Notes under the pieces: model-generated
Told to the model about the DNA's origin: nothing
The model's input: the letters and a program-made list of their open reading frames with translations, nothing else
Databases searched by the model: none
Shown here: in pieces, positions 15,714-23,799 of the stretch
Layout of the letters: each line of letters opens with the position of its first letter
Position numbering within the stretch: the first letter of the stretch is position 1
Translations under genes and position numbers: made by a program
Source: Sphingopyxis sp. LK2115
GTDB taxonomy: Bacteria; Pseudomonadota; Alphaproteobacteria; Sphingomonadales; Sphingomonadaceae
Direction of reading: 5' to 3'
DNA length: 64,000 bases
Assembly (NCBI RefSeq): GCF_014595975.1
Contig: NZ_JABWGQ010000060.1
Location: 186,001 to 250,000, forward strand

Positions 15714-16772
15714 CTATTGTGCGCGCTTGCCGATCGTCCGTGCGAAGAGGTCGAGCGCGGCCGTGATCGCGGCGCGATGGACAGCGGCGGGTCTGCGCTG
15801 GTGCGCGCAGAAGGGGAGCGGGTCCGGCGACCCCGCGGCGCAGGTGGCCAGGAAATCATAGTGCCCGGCGTCCGGCACGATCTGATGATGCGCGCGGGGC
15901 AGCCGCGCCGCGGCGACGAGGCCATTGGTGGTGCCGGGCGCCACATGGTCGGCGCCGCCGAGGATGAAGCGCGCCTCGGCGTCGATGGTGGCGAGGCTGG
16001 CGGGATCGAACGCCTGCACGATCGCGGGTGCCATGACGAGCAGCGCGCGGATGCGGGGGTGCGGCCGCGCGGCGGCAGCCTGCGCCAGCCGGGCGCGGGC
16101 CGGGGCACTGTCCAGAATCGCCAGCACGTCTTTGATGGGGACCGCATATTCGATCTGCGGGCGGCAGACGCCGTCGTCGGGGTTGGCTGCGCAGAAGCGG
16201 CGCAGCCGTTCCGGTTCGACGCGCGCGCCCGCGAGCGCGAGCGTGGTGAAGCCGCCCGCCGAGAAGCCTGCTGCGGCGACGCGGTCGGGGTCAAGCAGCG
16301 GGCCTAGCTCGGCGTCGGCGGCGACATGGTCATAGGCACGTCGCAGATCGCCGGGGCGTTCAAAGAAAAGCGCGGCGCCCGCCCTGGTCATCGGGTCGAG
16401 CCCGTTGTTGCCGGGATGGTCGACGCCAATCACGACATAACCCGCCTCGGCCATTGCGGCGGCGAACCAGCCCATCGCGACCGCTGCGCCGCCGAAGCCG
16501 TGCGAAAGGAGGATGACGCCGCGGCGTCCGCGGGCGGCAGGGGGCGCATCGCGCGCGGCGGGCGGCGCGGTTCCGGCACTGTCATCGCTTGCGGCAGGAT
16601 ACCAGACGGTGATGCGCAGCCGCGTGCTGCCATCGGCGCTGCGTATCGCCGCCGGCGGATGATCGGCAATCATCAACCGCTGTCCGATCACGGGCTCGGC
16701 CCGCGTCGCCGGGGCAGCGCACAGCAGCAGAAACAGGACAGCGAGGCACAGCGGTGCGCGAAGCCCGATCAT
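15714..16772 (-). CDS. Exported alpha/beta hydrolase (acetylhydrolase/dienelactone-hydrolase-like)
   Basis: 352 residues with a signal peptide (LCLAVLFLLLCAAPATRAE). Features include ILLSHGFGG (oxyanion-hole region, about residue 89), a nucleophile elbow G-F-S-A-G-G near 163, and a late H in PDAGHYDFLAT near 308 that could complete a Ser-Asp-His triad. Two Cys in CAANPDDGVC may form a disulfide in the periplasm. It resembles the platelet-activating-factor acetylhydrolase-like group. The ATG at 16772 has AAAGGA about 6 bases upstream; a GTG at 16796 is also in frame. It lies 54 bases upstream of the alcohol dehydrogenase on the same strand and may be cotranscribed with it. Confidence 0.75.
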   Translation of the reverse strand: MIGLRAPLCLAVLFLLLCAAPATRAEPVIGQRLMIADHPPAAIRSADGSTRLRITVWYPAASDDSAGTAPPAARDAPPAARGRRGVILLSHGFGGAAVAMGWFAAAMAEAGYVVIGVDHPGNNGLDPMTRAGAALFFERPGDLRRAYDHVAADAELGPLLDPDRVAAAGFSAGGFTTLALAGARVEPERLRRFCAANPDDGVCRPQIEYAVPIKDVLAILDSAPARARLAQAAAARPHPRIRALLVMAPAIVQAFDPASLATIDAEARFILGGADHVAPGTTNGLVAAARLPRAHHQIVPDAGHYDFLATCAAGSPDPLPFCAHQRRPAAVHRAAITAALDLFARTIGKRAQ

Positions 16773-16847
16773 CACCCGTCCTTTCTCAGCGCGCACCCTT
16801 GACCATTTTTGCCCCGTCGATCGATTACCTGGCGCGTCATGGCGCGG

Positions 16848-17867
16848 TCAAATAAGGTTGAGCGCCGCGGCGCGGCACGCCGCCATCGCCGGACTGGCGC
16901 ACCCCATCGTAGCCGCGATGCCGCGCAACCGCCGCTCGACCTCCGCTTCGGCCAGCGCGAGCCTTTGTCCGATCCCGTCGATCGAATAGCCGGCCGCGAA
17001 AAAAGCGAGCATGTCGCGGTCGACCGCTGCGAGGCGGGCCGGATCGTTGACCGGCAGCGCGGGCGTGCCCAGCCGGGCAAGCCGGTCGAGCAGCGCGGTT
17101 GCGACAAGGGTGACGGCGGTGCGCGTTGCAAGGTCGGTATCGATCGGCCCGGCCCAGGACGACAGCGCGCGCACCGAGCCGTCGCCCATCTGAACCGGCA
17201 TGACAAAGCCATCGGCGATCTGGAAATCCCGTGCCTCGTCGAGGATGCGGCGCTGGAGCGGCGAAAGCAGGGCAAGCGGGATGTCGCTCCAGAAAAAGCC
17301 GGCCGATGCGGCGGCGGTGGCGCGGATCAGATAGTCATGGTTGCGATAGCCGTTCACTTCATTGTGACGAAGCCATCCGATCGCGGGGCGCCCGTCGGCG
17401 TCGCGCGTCACTTCCCAGCCATGGGGGCCGCGCCGCAGCGTGCCGGTCATAAAGTGGGCGATCCCATTCGCCGCAAGGAAGCGCGCGGCAATGTCGACGG
17501 CGGCCGCGGCGTCGCGGGCACCCGCAATCGCCACCGCGGTCTCGAAGGCGGCCAGAGCCAGCGATGCGGCTTTGGCGGCGGTGGCCGCTGCGGCGGCCGG
17601 AGCGATCGTCGGTGCAAATCCCGCGGCGAGCAGCATCGCGTTGCGTTCGGCGGGGGCCAGCGCGAGCGCATCGGCGATACGCGCGACCATGACGGCGCTC
17701 GGGCGCGCGCGGCCCTTTTCAAGAAAGCCAAGGTGGCGCGGCGAAATGCCCATGTCGAGCGCCAGGTTCATCTGCGAACGTCCGTCGCGTTTGCGATGCT
17801 GGCGCAGCAGCGCGGGAAAGCCGGTCGGGCCCGGGCGGTCGGCGGCAGGGGAAAGCAAGGATGCCAT
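16848..17867 (-). CDS. Three-domain regulator: XRE HTH, autoinducer-binding domain, LuxR HTH
   Basis: A 339-residue protein with an unusual order of domains. Residues about 15-75 are a Cro/C1-type helix-turn-helix (MNLALDMGISPRHLGFLEKG, then RNAMLLAAGFAP as in MmyB-type regulators). Residues about 100-262 resemble the LuxR/TraR autoinducer-binding fold: W165, Y174, D178, W193 (GFFWSD) and G220 fall where conserved acyl-homoserine-lactone pocket residues are expected. Residues about 276-335 match a LuxR C-terminal helix-turn-helix (AAGYSIDGIGQRLALAEAEV). It is divergent from another XRE regulator. No luxI-type synthase is in the window. Ligand binding is inference. Confidence 0.7.
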   Translation of the reverse strand: MASLLSPAADRPGPTGFPALLRQHRKRDGRSQMNLALDMGISPRHLGFLEKGRARPSAVMVARIADALALAPAERNAMLLAAGFAPTIAPAAAAATAAKAASLALAAFETAVAIAGARDAAAAVDIAARFLAANGIAHFMTGTLRRGPHGWEVTRDADGRPAIGWLRHNEVNGYRNHDYLIRATAAASAGFFWSDIPLALLSPLQRRILDEARDFQIADGFVMPVQMGDGSVRALSSWAGPIDTDLATRTAVTLVATALLDRLARLGTPALPVNDPARLAAVDRDMLAFFAAGYSIDGIGQRLALAEAEVERRLRGIAATMGCASPAMAACRAAALNLI

Positions 17868-17887
17868 GGCGCTGCACTTCGTCGTCG

Positions 17888-17989
17888 GTCGGAACGCGCT
17901 TCCCAGCCTAATTTGGGATCGGCAATATATCCAGCGCCATGCGAAACATTATTACGCCTACCTGCGAGGTAGTCGACCGGAACGCGCTT
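17888..17989. promoter_or_regulatory. Divergent promoter region with repeats between two XRE regulators
   Basis: The 142-bp gap contains a 12-bp direct repeat CGGAACGCGCTT at 17888-17899 and 17978-17989, exactly 90 bp apart. It also contains an inverted repeat TCCCA...TGGGA (17899-17916) and a third, CTACCT-GCG-AGGTAG (17958-17972). These are candidate operators for one or both flanking regulators. Confidence 0.4.
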
Positions 17990-18009
17990 GGGCCGCATAG
18001 GCGGCACCC

Positions 18010-18852
18010 ATGACCAGCCGCCTCGGGCCCATGCTGAAGGCCATTCGCGAACGCGCGGGCATCGCGCAACTCGAACTTTCGCTGCGCATGAATGTATCGC
18101 AACGACATGTCAGTTTCGTCGAAAGCGGCCGGTCGCGACCGAGTCGCGATCTGCTTGAAGCATGGCTGGGTGAAGCGGACGCGCCGCCGTCGCTGCGCAA
18201 TGCGGTGCTGCTGGCGGCGGGCTATGCGCCCGCATCGCCCGACGTTTCGCCGCGTGACCCCAGGCTGGCGGTCGCGATCGCGGCGCTCGACCGCACGCTC
18301 GACCTGCACGAACCCTATCCCGGCCTGGTTTTCGATGCCGACTGGCAGGCGCATCTCACCAACCGCAGCGCGCGGCGGCTGATGCGACTGAACCTGCCCG
18401 ATTTCGTTGCCGCGCTCGATGATCTGTCGCTGGGGTTCAGCATGATCGACGCGCTGATCCACCCCGGCGGCATGTTCCGCTTTATGCGCGATCCGTGGAT
18501 CGGCGGCGGCGCGCTGCTTGACCAGTTGCGCCGCGAGCAATGGGTGCGCCCCGCGCTCGAGCCGCGCGCCGACCGCGTCGAAGCCTCGATGATCGAACGC
18601 TTCGGTCCGCGCCCGTCGCAGCCCGCGATGCCCTCGGCCGATCCCTATCTGAACCTCGTTTTCGACACGCCGCAGGGAGTGATGCGCTTTTTCACGATTC
18701 AGAGCGTCTTTGCCCTGCCTCAGGATGTCACGCTGGCGTCGCTGCGCATGGAGCTCTGGTTTCCATCCGACGAGCCGACGCGCGCCGCGATGAAGGCGCT
18801 CGCGAGCAGCGAGGCAGCCCCCGGCGAGCCTCCGGTCACCGCGAAACCATAA
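18010..18852 (+). CDS. XRE-family regulator with MmyB-like ligand-binding domain
   Basis: 280 residues. The N-terminal helix-turn-helix (residues about 5-60, LSLRMNVSQRHVSFVESGRS) is followed by RNAVLLAAGYAP and the MmyB-like domain (EPYPGLVFDADWQAHLTNRSA, a PAS-related fold) up to about residue 265. This family regulates small-molecule metabolism, often adjacent dehydrogenases; the ligand is not predictable. It is divergent from the three-domain regulator and shares its HTH style, suggesting that the two diverged from a common ancestor or cross-regulate. Confidence 0.8.
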   Translation: MTSRLGPMLKAIRERAGIAQLELSLRMNVSQRHVSFVESGRSRPSRDLLEAWLGEADAPPSLRNAVLLAAGYAPASPDVSPRDPRLAVAIAALDRTLDLHEPYPGLVFDADWQAHLTNRSARRLMRLNLPDFVAALDDLSLGFSMIDALIHPGGMFRFMRDPWIGGGALLDQLRREQWVRPALEPRADRVEASMIERFGPRPSQPAMPSADPYLNLVFDTPQGVMRFFTIQSVFALPQDVTLASLRMELWFPSDEPTRAAMKALASSEAAPGEPPVTAKP

Positions 18853-18880
18853 AGCCGGATATCGCCCCGATCGGGTGAGA

Positions 18881-18967
18881 TGGTGCGGTCGAGAAGACTC
18901 GAACTTCCACGGCCTTTCGGCCACAACGACCTCAACGTTGCGCGTCTACCAGTTCCGCCACGACCGC
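18881..18967 (-). tRNA. tRNA-Leu (anticodon GAG)
   Basis: On the minus strand the 87-base gene starts GCGGTCG and ends with the matching CGACCGC, A and an encoded CCA. The anticodon stem CAACG/CGTTG encloses the loop TTGAGGT, giving anticodon GAG. The long variable arm GTGGCCGAAAGGCCGT is the class II arm of a leucine tRNA, and GTTCGAGTC is the T-loop. It lies 28 bases after the XRE gene, in opposite orientation. Confidence 0.95.
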
Positions 18968-19100
18968 ACATCATGATGGTCCGGACGGGTCCGGCACCAG
19001 GTAGGAGCGCGCGCCTAGCAAAGCTTGCGGGGCGATGCAAGCGAGCTTCGCCGCTTTTATTTCTGCGCCCGCGAAGGCGCGATGCCCGCCACCACGGCGC

Positions 19101-19175
19101 CTGTCATCGAACCGACTCCGAAACGTCACCTAACTGTCACCGCTTTGGCGTCAGACCGTCATCGAATCACCCTAG
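19101..19175 (+). promoter_or_regulatory. Pho-box array and promoter upstream of lipoprotein/TonB receptor
   Basis: Half-sites like the PhoB consensus CTGTCAT lie on an 11-bp grid: CTGTCAT 19101, ACGTCAC 19123, CTGTCAC 19134 and CCGTCAT 19156; grid positions 19112 and 19145 are poor. A CTAG (19172-19175) starts 16 bases after the start of the last half-site, exactly as in the promoter of the secretion operon at 23711-23752. It probably includes the -10 region. The rest of the 316-bp gap between tRNA-Leu and the lipoprotein gene shows no other feature. Confidence 0.65.
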
Positions 19176-19283
19176 TGGCGGCCTCACCGGGGACGAGGGG
19201 CAGTTTCGCTCGCCCGCGGCATGTTTTTCATCAGGGGCGCCGCTCAACGCATTTTGGGGCGCACACCGGGAACGGAGATTTTC

Positions 19284-20861
19284 ATGGCGGCTTTCGCACG
19301 CATTCGTATGGTCATGCTCAGCGGCGTGGCCTGTTCCATTCTGGCCGCTTGCGGCGCTGACGGCGTTGCCTCGCCGGGCGAAGGCGTGATCGTCGTCCCC
19401 GCACCGACCCCGACTCCCACGCCGACCCCCACGCCGACTCCGACGCCCACCGGCGTGACGCCGGCCGCAAGCTGTCCGACGATCGCCGGCGCCGACCAGC
19501 TGACCGACCTCGGCACGATCACCGGCAATGAAGGCACCTGGCGAAACTGCGGCTTCCCCGCGCGTTTCAACTCGACCACCGCGATCCCGAAGGTCGCGGG
19601 CGTCATCTATTCGCTGCCCGGCCGCGTCGACGTCGGCACCGACCAGGGTGCCACTGAAGATGCCAGCGACCCGGCCGACGTTACGCTGACGATCGATCCG
19701 GGCGTCACCATCTTTGGTGCGACGGGCGTGTCATTCCTTGCCGTCAATCGCGGCAACAAGATCGACGCGGTCGGCACCCCGACGCAGCCGATCGTTTTCA
19801 CCGGCCGCGGCAACGTCGTCGGCAGCGCAACCGACGACACGTCGCAGCTGTGGGGCGGCGTCGTCCTGCTCGGCCGCGCACCGGTCACCGACTGCCTCGC
19901 GCCCGCTGCGACCCCCGGCACGGCGGCGTGCGAACGCAACACCGAAGGCGCGACGAACGCCCTTTATGGCGGCGCCACCCCGAACGATAATTCGGGCCGC
20001 ATGTCCTATGTCCAGATTCGCTATTCGGGCTTTGTCCTGTCGGCGAACAGCGAGCTGCAGGGTCTCACGCCGTCGGGTGTCGGGTCGGGCACGCAGATCG
20101 ACCATATCCAGATCCACAACAGCTCGGACGACGGTGCCGAAGTGTTCGGTGGCCGCGTCAACATGAAGCATCTGATCATCACCGGCGCCGAAGATGACAG
20201 CCTCGACACCGACGTCGGCTATCAGGGCAACATCCAATATGTCATCGGCGTCCAGCGCGCCGGCGGTGCGGTTGGCGACTCGATGATGGAGATCGACTCG
20301 GACGGCAACGAGGACACGACGCCGCGCCAGCGCGTCGCCCTGTCGAACTTTACCTATATCCAGCGCAACAATGCGGCGGGTAACGGTGCGGCGATCCGCA
20401 TCCGCGGCGGCGCCGACTACACCTTTGCCAACGGACTGATCGTCGCGCCGGGCATCCGCTGTCTGCGCATCGACAGCGCGACGACGACGCGCGCGGCCAA
20501 CCCGGCGCTGGACGATCAGGGTCCGCCGCGCTTCCATTCGGTGTCGCTCCAGTGCAACAGCACGCCGTTCCGCGGTTCGAACGGCGTCACCGACGCCGAA
20601 GTCCAGGCCATCTTTGAGGCCGGCACCAACAACCGGTCGAACTATGTGCCCAGCCTGACCAACCTGTTCGTCAACGGCGCCACCGAAACCGGCTTCACGC
20701 CCTTCAACGCCAAGACGTTGGACGCCTTCTTCGACACGACCGCCTATGTCGGCGCCGTCCGCGACGCCAACGACACCTGGTATCGGGGTTGGACCTGCAA
20801 TTCGGCGACGGCGAACTTCGGCACGTCAAGCGGCAGCTGCACCGGCATCCCGACGACCTGA
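19284..20861 (+). CDS. Beta-rich surface or outer-membrane lipoprotein, partner of the TonB receptor
   Basis: A 525-residue lipoprotein with signal MAAFARIRMVMLSGVACSIL and box L-A-A-C (Cys23). A linker of eight Pro-Thr units (residues 41-56) precedes a large domain rich in short beta-strands and Asn/Gly turns, such as TIDPGVTIFGATGVSFLAV and GTQIDHIQIHNSSDDGAEVFGG, like a right-handed parallel beta-helix. Cys pairs in the C-terminal half (CLRID, LQCNS, WTCNS, GSCTG) may form disulfides. ATG 19284 has GGAG upstream; a start at 19221 in the same frame would hide the lipoprotein signal. It is followed by its TonB receptor and then the type II secretion operon. It could be an accessory binding protein or a type II secretion client. 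No catalytic motif is recognised. Confidence 0.75.
   Translation: MAAFARIRMVMLSGVACSILAACGADGVASPGEGVIVVPAPTPTPTPTPTPTPTPTGVTPAASCPTIAGADQLTDLGTITGNEGTWRNCGFPARFNSTTAIPKVAGVIYSLPGRVDVGTDQGATEDASDPADVTLTIDPGVTIFGATGVSFLAVNRGNKIDAVGTPTQPIVFTGRGNVVGSATDDTSQLWGGVVLLGRAPVTDCLAPAATPGTAACERNTEGATNALYGGATPNDNSGRMSYVQIRYSGFVLSANSELQGLTPSGVGSGTQIDHIQIHNSSDDGAEVFGGRVNMKHLIITGAEDDSLDTDVGYQGNIQYVIGVQRAGGAVGDSMMEIDSDGNEDTTPRQRVALSNFTYIQRNNAAGNGAAIRIRGGADYTFANGLIVAPGIRCLRIDSATTTRAANPALDDQGPPRFHSVSLQCNSTPFRGSNGVTDAEVQAIFEAGTNNRSNYVPSLTNLFVNGATETGFTPFNAKTLDAFFDTTAYVGAVRDANDTWYRGWTCNSATANFGTSSGSCTGIPTT
19404..19451 (+). repeat. Tandem 6-bp repeat encoding (Pro-Thr)8
   Basis: Eight imperfect hexamer copies (CCG/CCC + ACC/ACT/ACG) give a Pro-Thr linker after the lipoprotein signal. 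Codon third positions vary, so slippage is less likely than in a pure repeat. Confidence 0.8.
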
Positions 20862-20880
20862 TCGCCCGCGATCGAATCTG

Positions 20881-20914
20881 GGGAGCGGGCTGCCACACCG
20901 GTCGGCCCGCTCCC
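20881..20914 (+). terminator. Intercistronic hairpin between lipoprotein and receptor
   Basis: A 10-bp perfect stem GGGAGCGGGC/GCCCGCTCCC with a 14-base loop and TTCTT after it. It lies 20 bases past the lipoprotein stop and 31 bases before the receptor start. It may attenuate transcription or stabilise the upstream message, giving more lipoprotein than receptor. Confidence 0.6.
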
Positions 20915-20944
20915 TTCTTGACAATATCCCTGGGGACATAATCC

Positions 20945-23638
20945 ATGACCAAGCGGCCGATCTTCGCCAGCCTGCTCCTCCTTAGCACCGCTCTTGTCGC
21001 CCCTGCCGCGCTTGCGCAGGACGGCAGCGCCGAACCGGCACCGGCCGCGGCCGACGAGCCCGTCGCCGATGAGGCTGCGCAGGACGAGGAGGCCGATGTT
21101 TCGATCCCCGGCGGCGCCGACGCCGAAATCGTCGTTACGGGTCGTTTCACCCCCAATGTCGTGCGTGCGACGCCCGAAGTCGTGTCGGTGTTGTCGTCGG
21201 CCGACATCGCGCGGACGGGCGAGGGCGACATTGCCGGTTCGCTCCAGCGCGTCACCGGCCTGTCGGTCGTCGGCAACGGTTTCGTCTATGTGCGCGGCCT
21301 TGGTGATCGCTATTCGCTCGCGCTGCTCAACGGATCGCCGCTGCCCAGCCCCGAACCGCTGAAGCGCGTCGTTCCGCTCGACCTATTCCCGTCGAACGTC
21401 ATCGATTCGACGCTGGTGCAGAAAAGCTATTCGGCGAACTTCCCCGGCGAGTTCGGGGGCGGCGTCATCAACCTTACGACCAAGTCGACCCCGCGCGAAA
21501 CCTTCCTGACCTTTTCGGGCGGCATCGGCTGGGACAGCGAGACGACGAACGAGCTTGGCTACACCTATTATGGCAGCGACACCGACTGGACGGGCTTCGA
21601 CGACGGCACGCGCGACGTGCCGCCGCTGTTGAAGGCTGCCTTTGCCAGCGGCAAGCCGATCCTCGAGGGCGCCGATTTCACGCAGGACGACCTCGAAGCG
21701 ATCCAGATGGAGCTGGTCAACGCCGAGACGAGCCTGCTTCAGCAGAACGACCATATCCCGGTTAACTGGTCGGCGGGCATCACCGGCGGCACGACGATCG
21801 CGCTGCCCGACGGCGAGCTTGGCATCATCGCGACGATGGGGATCAGCAACAAGTGGCGCACGCGCGACACGCTGCAACAGACTTCGCTGAACCGGGATCT
21901 GTCGGGCGATCCGCAGACGAGCTTCAACCGCGTCATCACCGACAACCGCATCGTCGTGAACGGCCTGCTCGGCCTTGGGCTCGAGCTTGGCGATCACAAG
22001 TTCCGCTGGACCAATTTGTTCATCCGCGACACGCTGAAGCAGGCGCGCCTCGGTCTTGGTGCCGACCGCAACCAGTCCGAACGCGACATTCTGGAGCAGG
22101 ACACGGCGTGGTATGAGCGCCAGCTCATCAACACGCAGCTTGTCGCTGAGTTCGATTTCGACCGGCTTCAGCTCGACCTGCGCGGCGGCTATGCCAATTC
22201 GCAGCGCGAGGCGCCCTATGAACGCGGCTTCACCTATGTCCGCACCAATCTGCCGACCGCACAGGATCCCACCGGCGACAAGTTCGTCAACGATCTGGGG
22301 GGCAACCGCGGCGACGCGACGATCGCCTTTTCAGACCTGAACGAGGATCTGTGGTCGGGCGGCGTCGATCTGTCCTATGAACTGGCACCGCGCATCACCG
22401 CGACGGTCGGCTATGCCTATAGCGACACCAGCCGCACCGCCGTGCGGCGCGCCTTTCAGTTCCGCGGATCGAACCTGCCGGTCGAGGTCACGCAGCTGCG
22501 CCCCGACTATCTCCTCTCCGACGCGACGATCCAGCTTTACGACATCTCGCTGCTCGAAACCTCGGCGCAGGACGGGACTGCGGCGTTCGATGCGGCGCTG
22601 ACGACGCACGCGGGCTATGCCCAGGTGCAGGCCGAGATCATTCCGGGGGTCAACGTCAACGCGGGCGTCCGTTACGAGGATGGCAATCAGACGGTGAGCC
22701 CGGTCGACCTGTTCAACACGGGCAGCAGCGCGATCGTCGCGACGAACCTGAAAAATGATTACTGGCTGCCCGCGGTCACGCTGACCTGGGAAGTCGCCCC
22801 CGACATGCAGCTGCGCCTCAACGGATCGAAGACGATCGCCCGGCCGCAGTTCCGCGAGCTGATTGCGCAGGTCTATCAGGACCCCGAATCGAACCGCGAG
22901 TTCCGCGGCAACCCGTCGCTGACCGACAGCGAGCTGTGGAACGCCGAGCTGCGGTACGAATGGTATTTCGATCGCGACCAGCGGTTCACGCTGGCCGGCT
23001 TCTACAAGTCGATCGACCGGCCGATCGAAACCTTCACCTCGATCAGCACCGACTCGGTCGCCAACTCGAGCTTTGCCAATGCGCCAAAGGCGACGCTTTA
23101 CGGCGCCGAGGTCGAAGTGCAGAAATATTTCGCGCTTGATACGATGTCGGACGCGCCGTTCTGGCAGAGCCGCCGTCTCGTGCTGATCGGCAACTATACC
23201 TATACCAAATCCGAGCTGAAGGTTGGCGCCGATGATACGACGGTGATCAACGGCGTCACGCTCGACGCTGCCGACTTCTTCTTCGACGGGTCGCCGCTGA
23301 CCGGCCAGTCGGATCATATCGTCAATTTCCAGATCGGGATCGAGGATCAGGACAGGCTGTCGCAGCAGACGATACTCGTCACCTATTCAAGCCCGCGCGT
23401 CACCAGCCGCGGTCCGTCGCAGCAGCCCGACATTCGCGAAAAGCCGGGCATTTCGGTCGATTTTGTGGCGCGGCAGGGCGTGACCCTGCTCAACAGGGAA
23501 ATCGAGCTGAAGTTCGAGGCGCGCAACCTGACGGGGCGCACCTATAAGGAAGTGCAGGAAGCGGGCGATAATCGCATCTTCCTCAACCGTTACAAGCTGG
23601 GCCGGACCTTCTCGCTCAGCGCGTCGTTGAAGTTCTGA
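20945..23638 (+). CDS. TonB-dependent outer-membrane receptor, phosphate-linked locus
   Basis: 897 residues: a signal peptide (LLLLSTALVAPAALA-Q), an acidic Ala/Glu/Asp-rich region to about residue 58, a TonB box AEIVVTG, a plug (residues about 70-185, with YVRGLGDRYSLALLNG) and a C-terminal barrel ending FSLSASLKF. The sequence belongs to the large receptors that sphingomonads and Caulobacter pair with a downstream or upstream lipoprotein. It is cotranscribed with the lipoprotein through a hairpin, under the Pho-box promoter, so uptake of a phosphate-containing compound is plausible but inferred. The ribosome site GGGGAC precedes the ATG. Confidence 0.9.
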   Translation: MTKRPIFASLLLLSTALVAPAALAQDGSAEPAPAAADEPVADEAAQDEEADVSIPGGADAEIVVTGRFTPNVVRATPEVVSVLSSADIARTGEGDIAGSLQRVTGLSVVGNGFVYVRGLGDRYSLALLNGSPLPSPEPLKRVVPLDLFPSNVIDSTLVQKSYSANFPGEFGGGVINLTTKSTPRETFLTFSGGIGWDSETTNELGYTYYGSDTDWTGFDDGTRDVPPLLKAAFASGKPILEGADFTQDDLEAIQMELVNAETSLLQQNDHIPVNWSAGITGGTTIALPDGELGIIATMGISNKWRTRDTLQQTSLNRDLSGDPQTSFNRVITDNRIVVNGLLGLGLELGDHKFRWTNLFIRDTLKQARLGLGADRNQSERDILEQDTAWYERQLINTQLVAEFDFDRLQLDLRGGYANSQREAPYERGFTYVRTNLPTAQDPTGDKFVNDLGGNRGDATIAFSDLNEDLWSGGVDLSYELAPRITATVGYAYSDTSRTAVRRAFQFRGSNLPVEVTQLRPDYLLSDATIQLYDISLLETSAQDGTAAFDAALTTHAGYAQVQAEIIPGVNVNAGVRYEDGNQTVSPVDLFNTGSSAIVATNLKNDYWLPAVTLTWEVAPDMQLRLNGSKTIARPQFRELIAQVYQDPESNREFRGNPSLTDSELWNAELRYEWYFDRDQRFTLAGFYKSIDRPIETFTSISTDSVANSSFANAPKATLYGAEVEVQKYFALDTMSDAPFWQSRRLVLIGNYTYTKSELKVGADDTTVINGVTLDAADFFFDGSPLTGQSDHIVNFQIGIEDQDRLSQQTILVTYSSPRVTSRGPSQQPDIREKPGISVDFVARQGVTLLNREIELKFEARNLTGRTYKEVQEAGDNRIFLNRYKLGRTFSLSASLKF

Positions 23639-23644
23639 CAGCGA

Positions 23645-23676
23645 GATGGCTCCTCCCCGCAAGGGGAGGAGCCATC
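23645..23676 (+). terminator. Strong hairpin with GCAA tetraloop after the receptor
   Basis: A 14-bp perfect stem (GATGGCTCCTCCCC with GGGGAGGAGCCATC) closed by a GCAA loop of the GNRA type, 7 bases after the stop codon. There is no T-tract, so it may be a processing-resistant 3' end. Confidence 0.7.
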
Positions 23677-23710
23677 GCGGCCTTGACGGACTCGCCCGGC
23701 CGACAAAAAA

Positions 23711-23752
23711 CTGTAATCTTCCCGTCAACTGATTGTCACCAATCGCCCCTAG
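23711..23752 (+). promoter_or_regulatory. Pho-box triple and promoter of the type II secretion operon
   Basis: Three half-sites at exact 11-bp spacing: CTGTAAT 23711, CCGTCAA 23722 and TTGTCAC 23733. CTAG at 23749-23752 is 16 bases after the start of the last half-site, the same geometry as upstream of the lipoprotein gene. It suggests induction of secretion by the phosphate-starvation regulator PhoB. Confidence 0.7.
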
Positions 23753-23799
23753 GCGATTCGCGAGGCACAGCGCATCAGTTGGGGGACAGGTAGATTTTC

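Noticed and set aside
19404-19451. Short tandem repeat as a CRISPR or phase-variation locus
   Set aside because: 6-bp coding units with varied third bases, no spacers; simply a Pro-Thr linker.
20918-20943. TTGACA...CATAAT as a promoter of the second TonB receptor
   Set aside because: Spacer is only about 13 bases, too short; the receptor more likely shares the upstream transcript.
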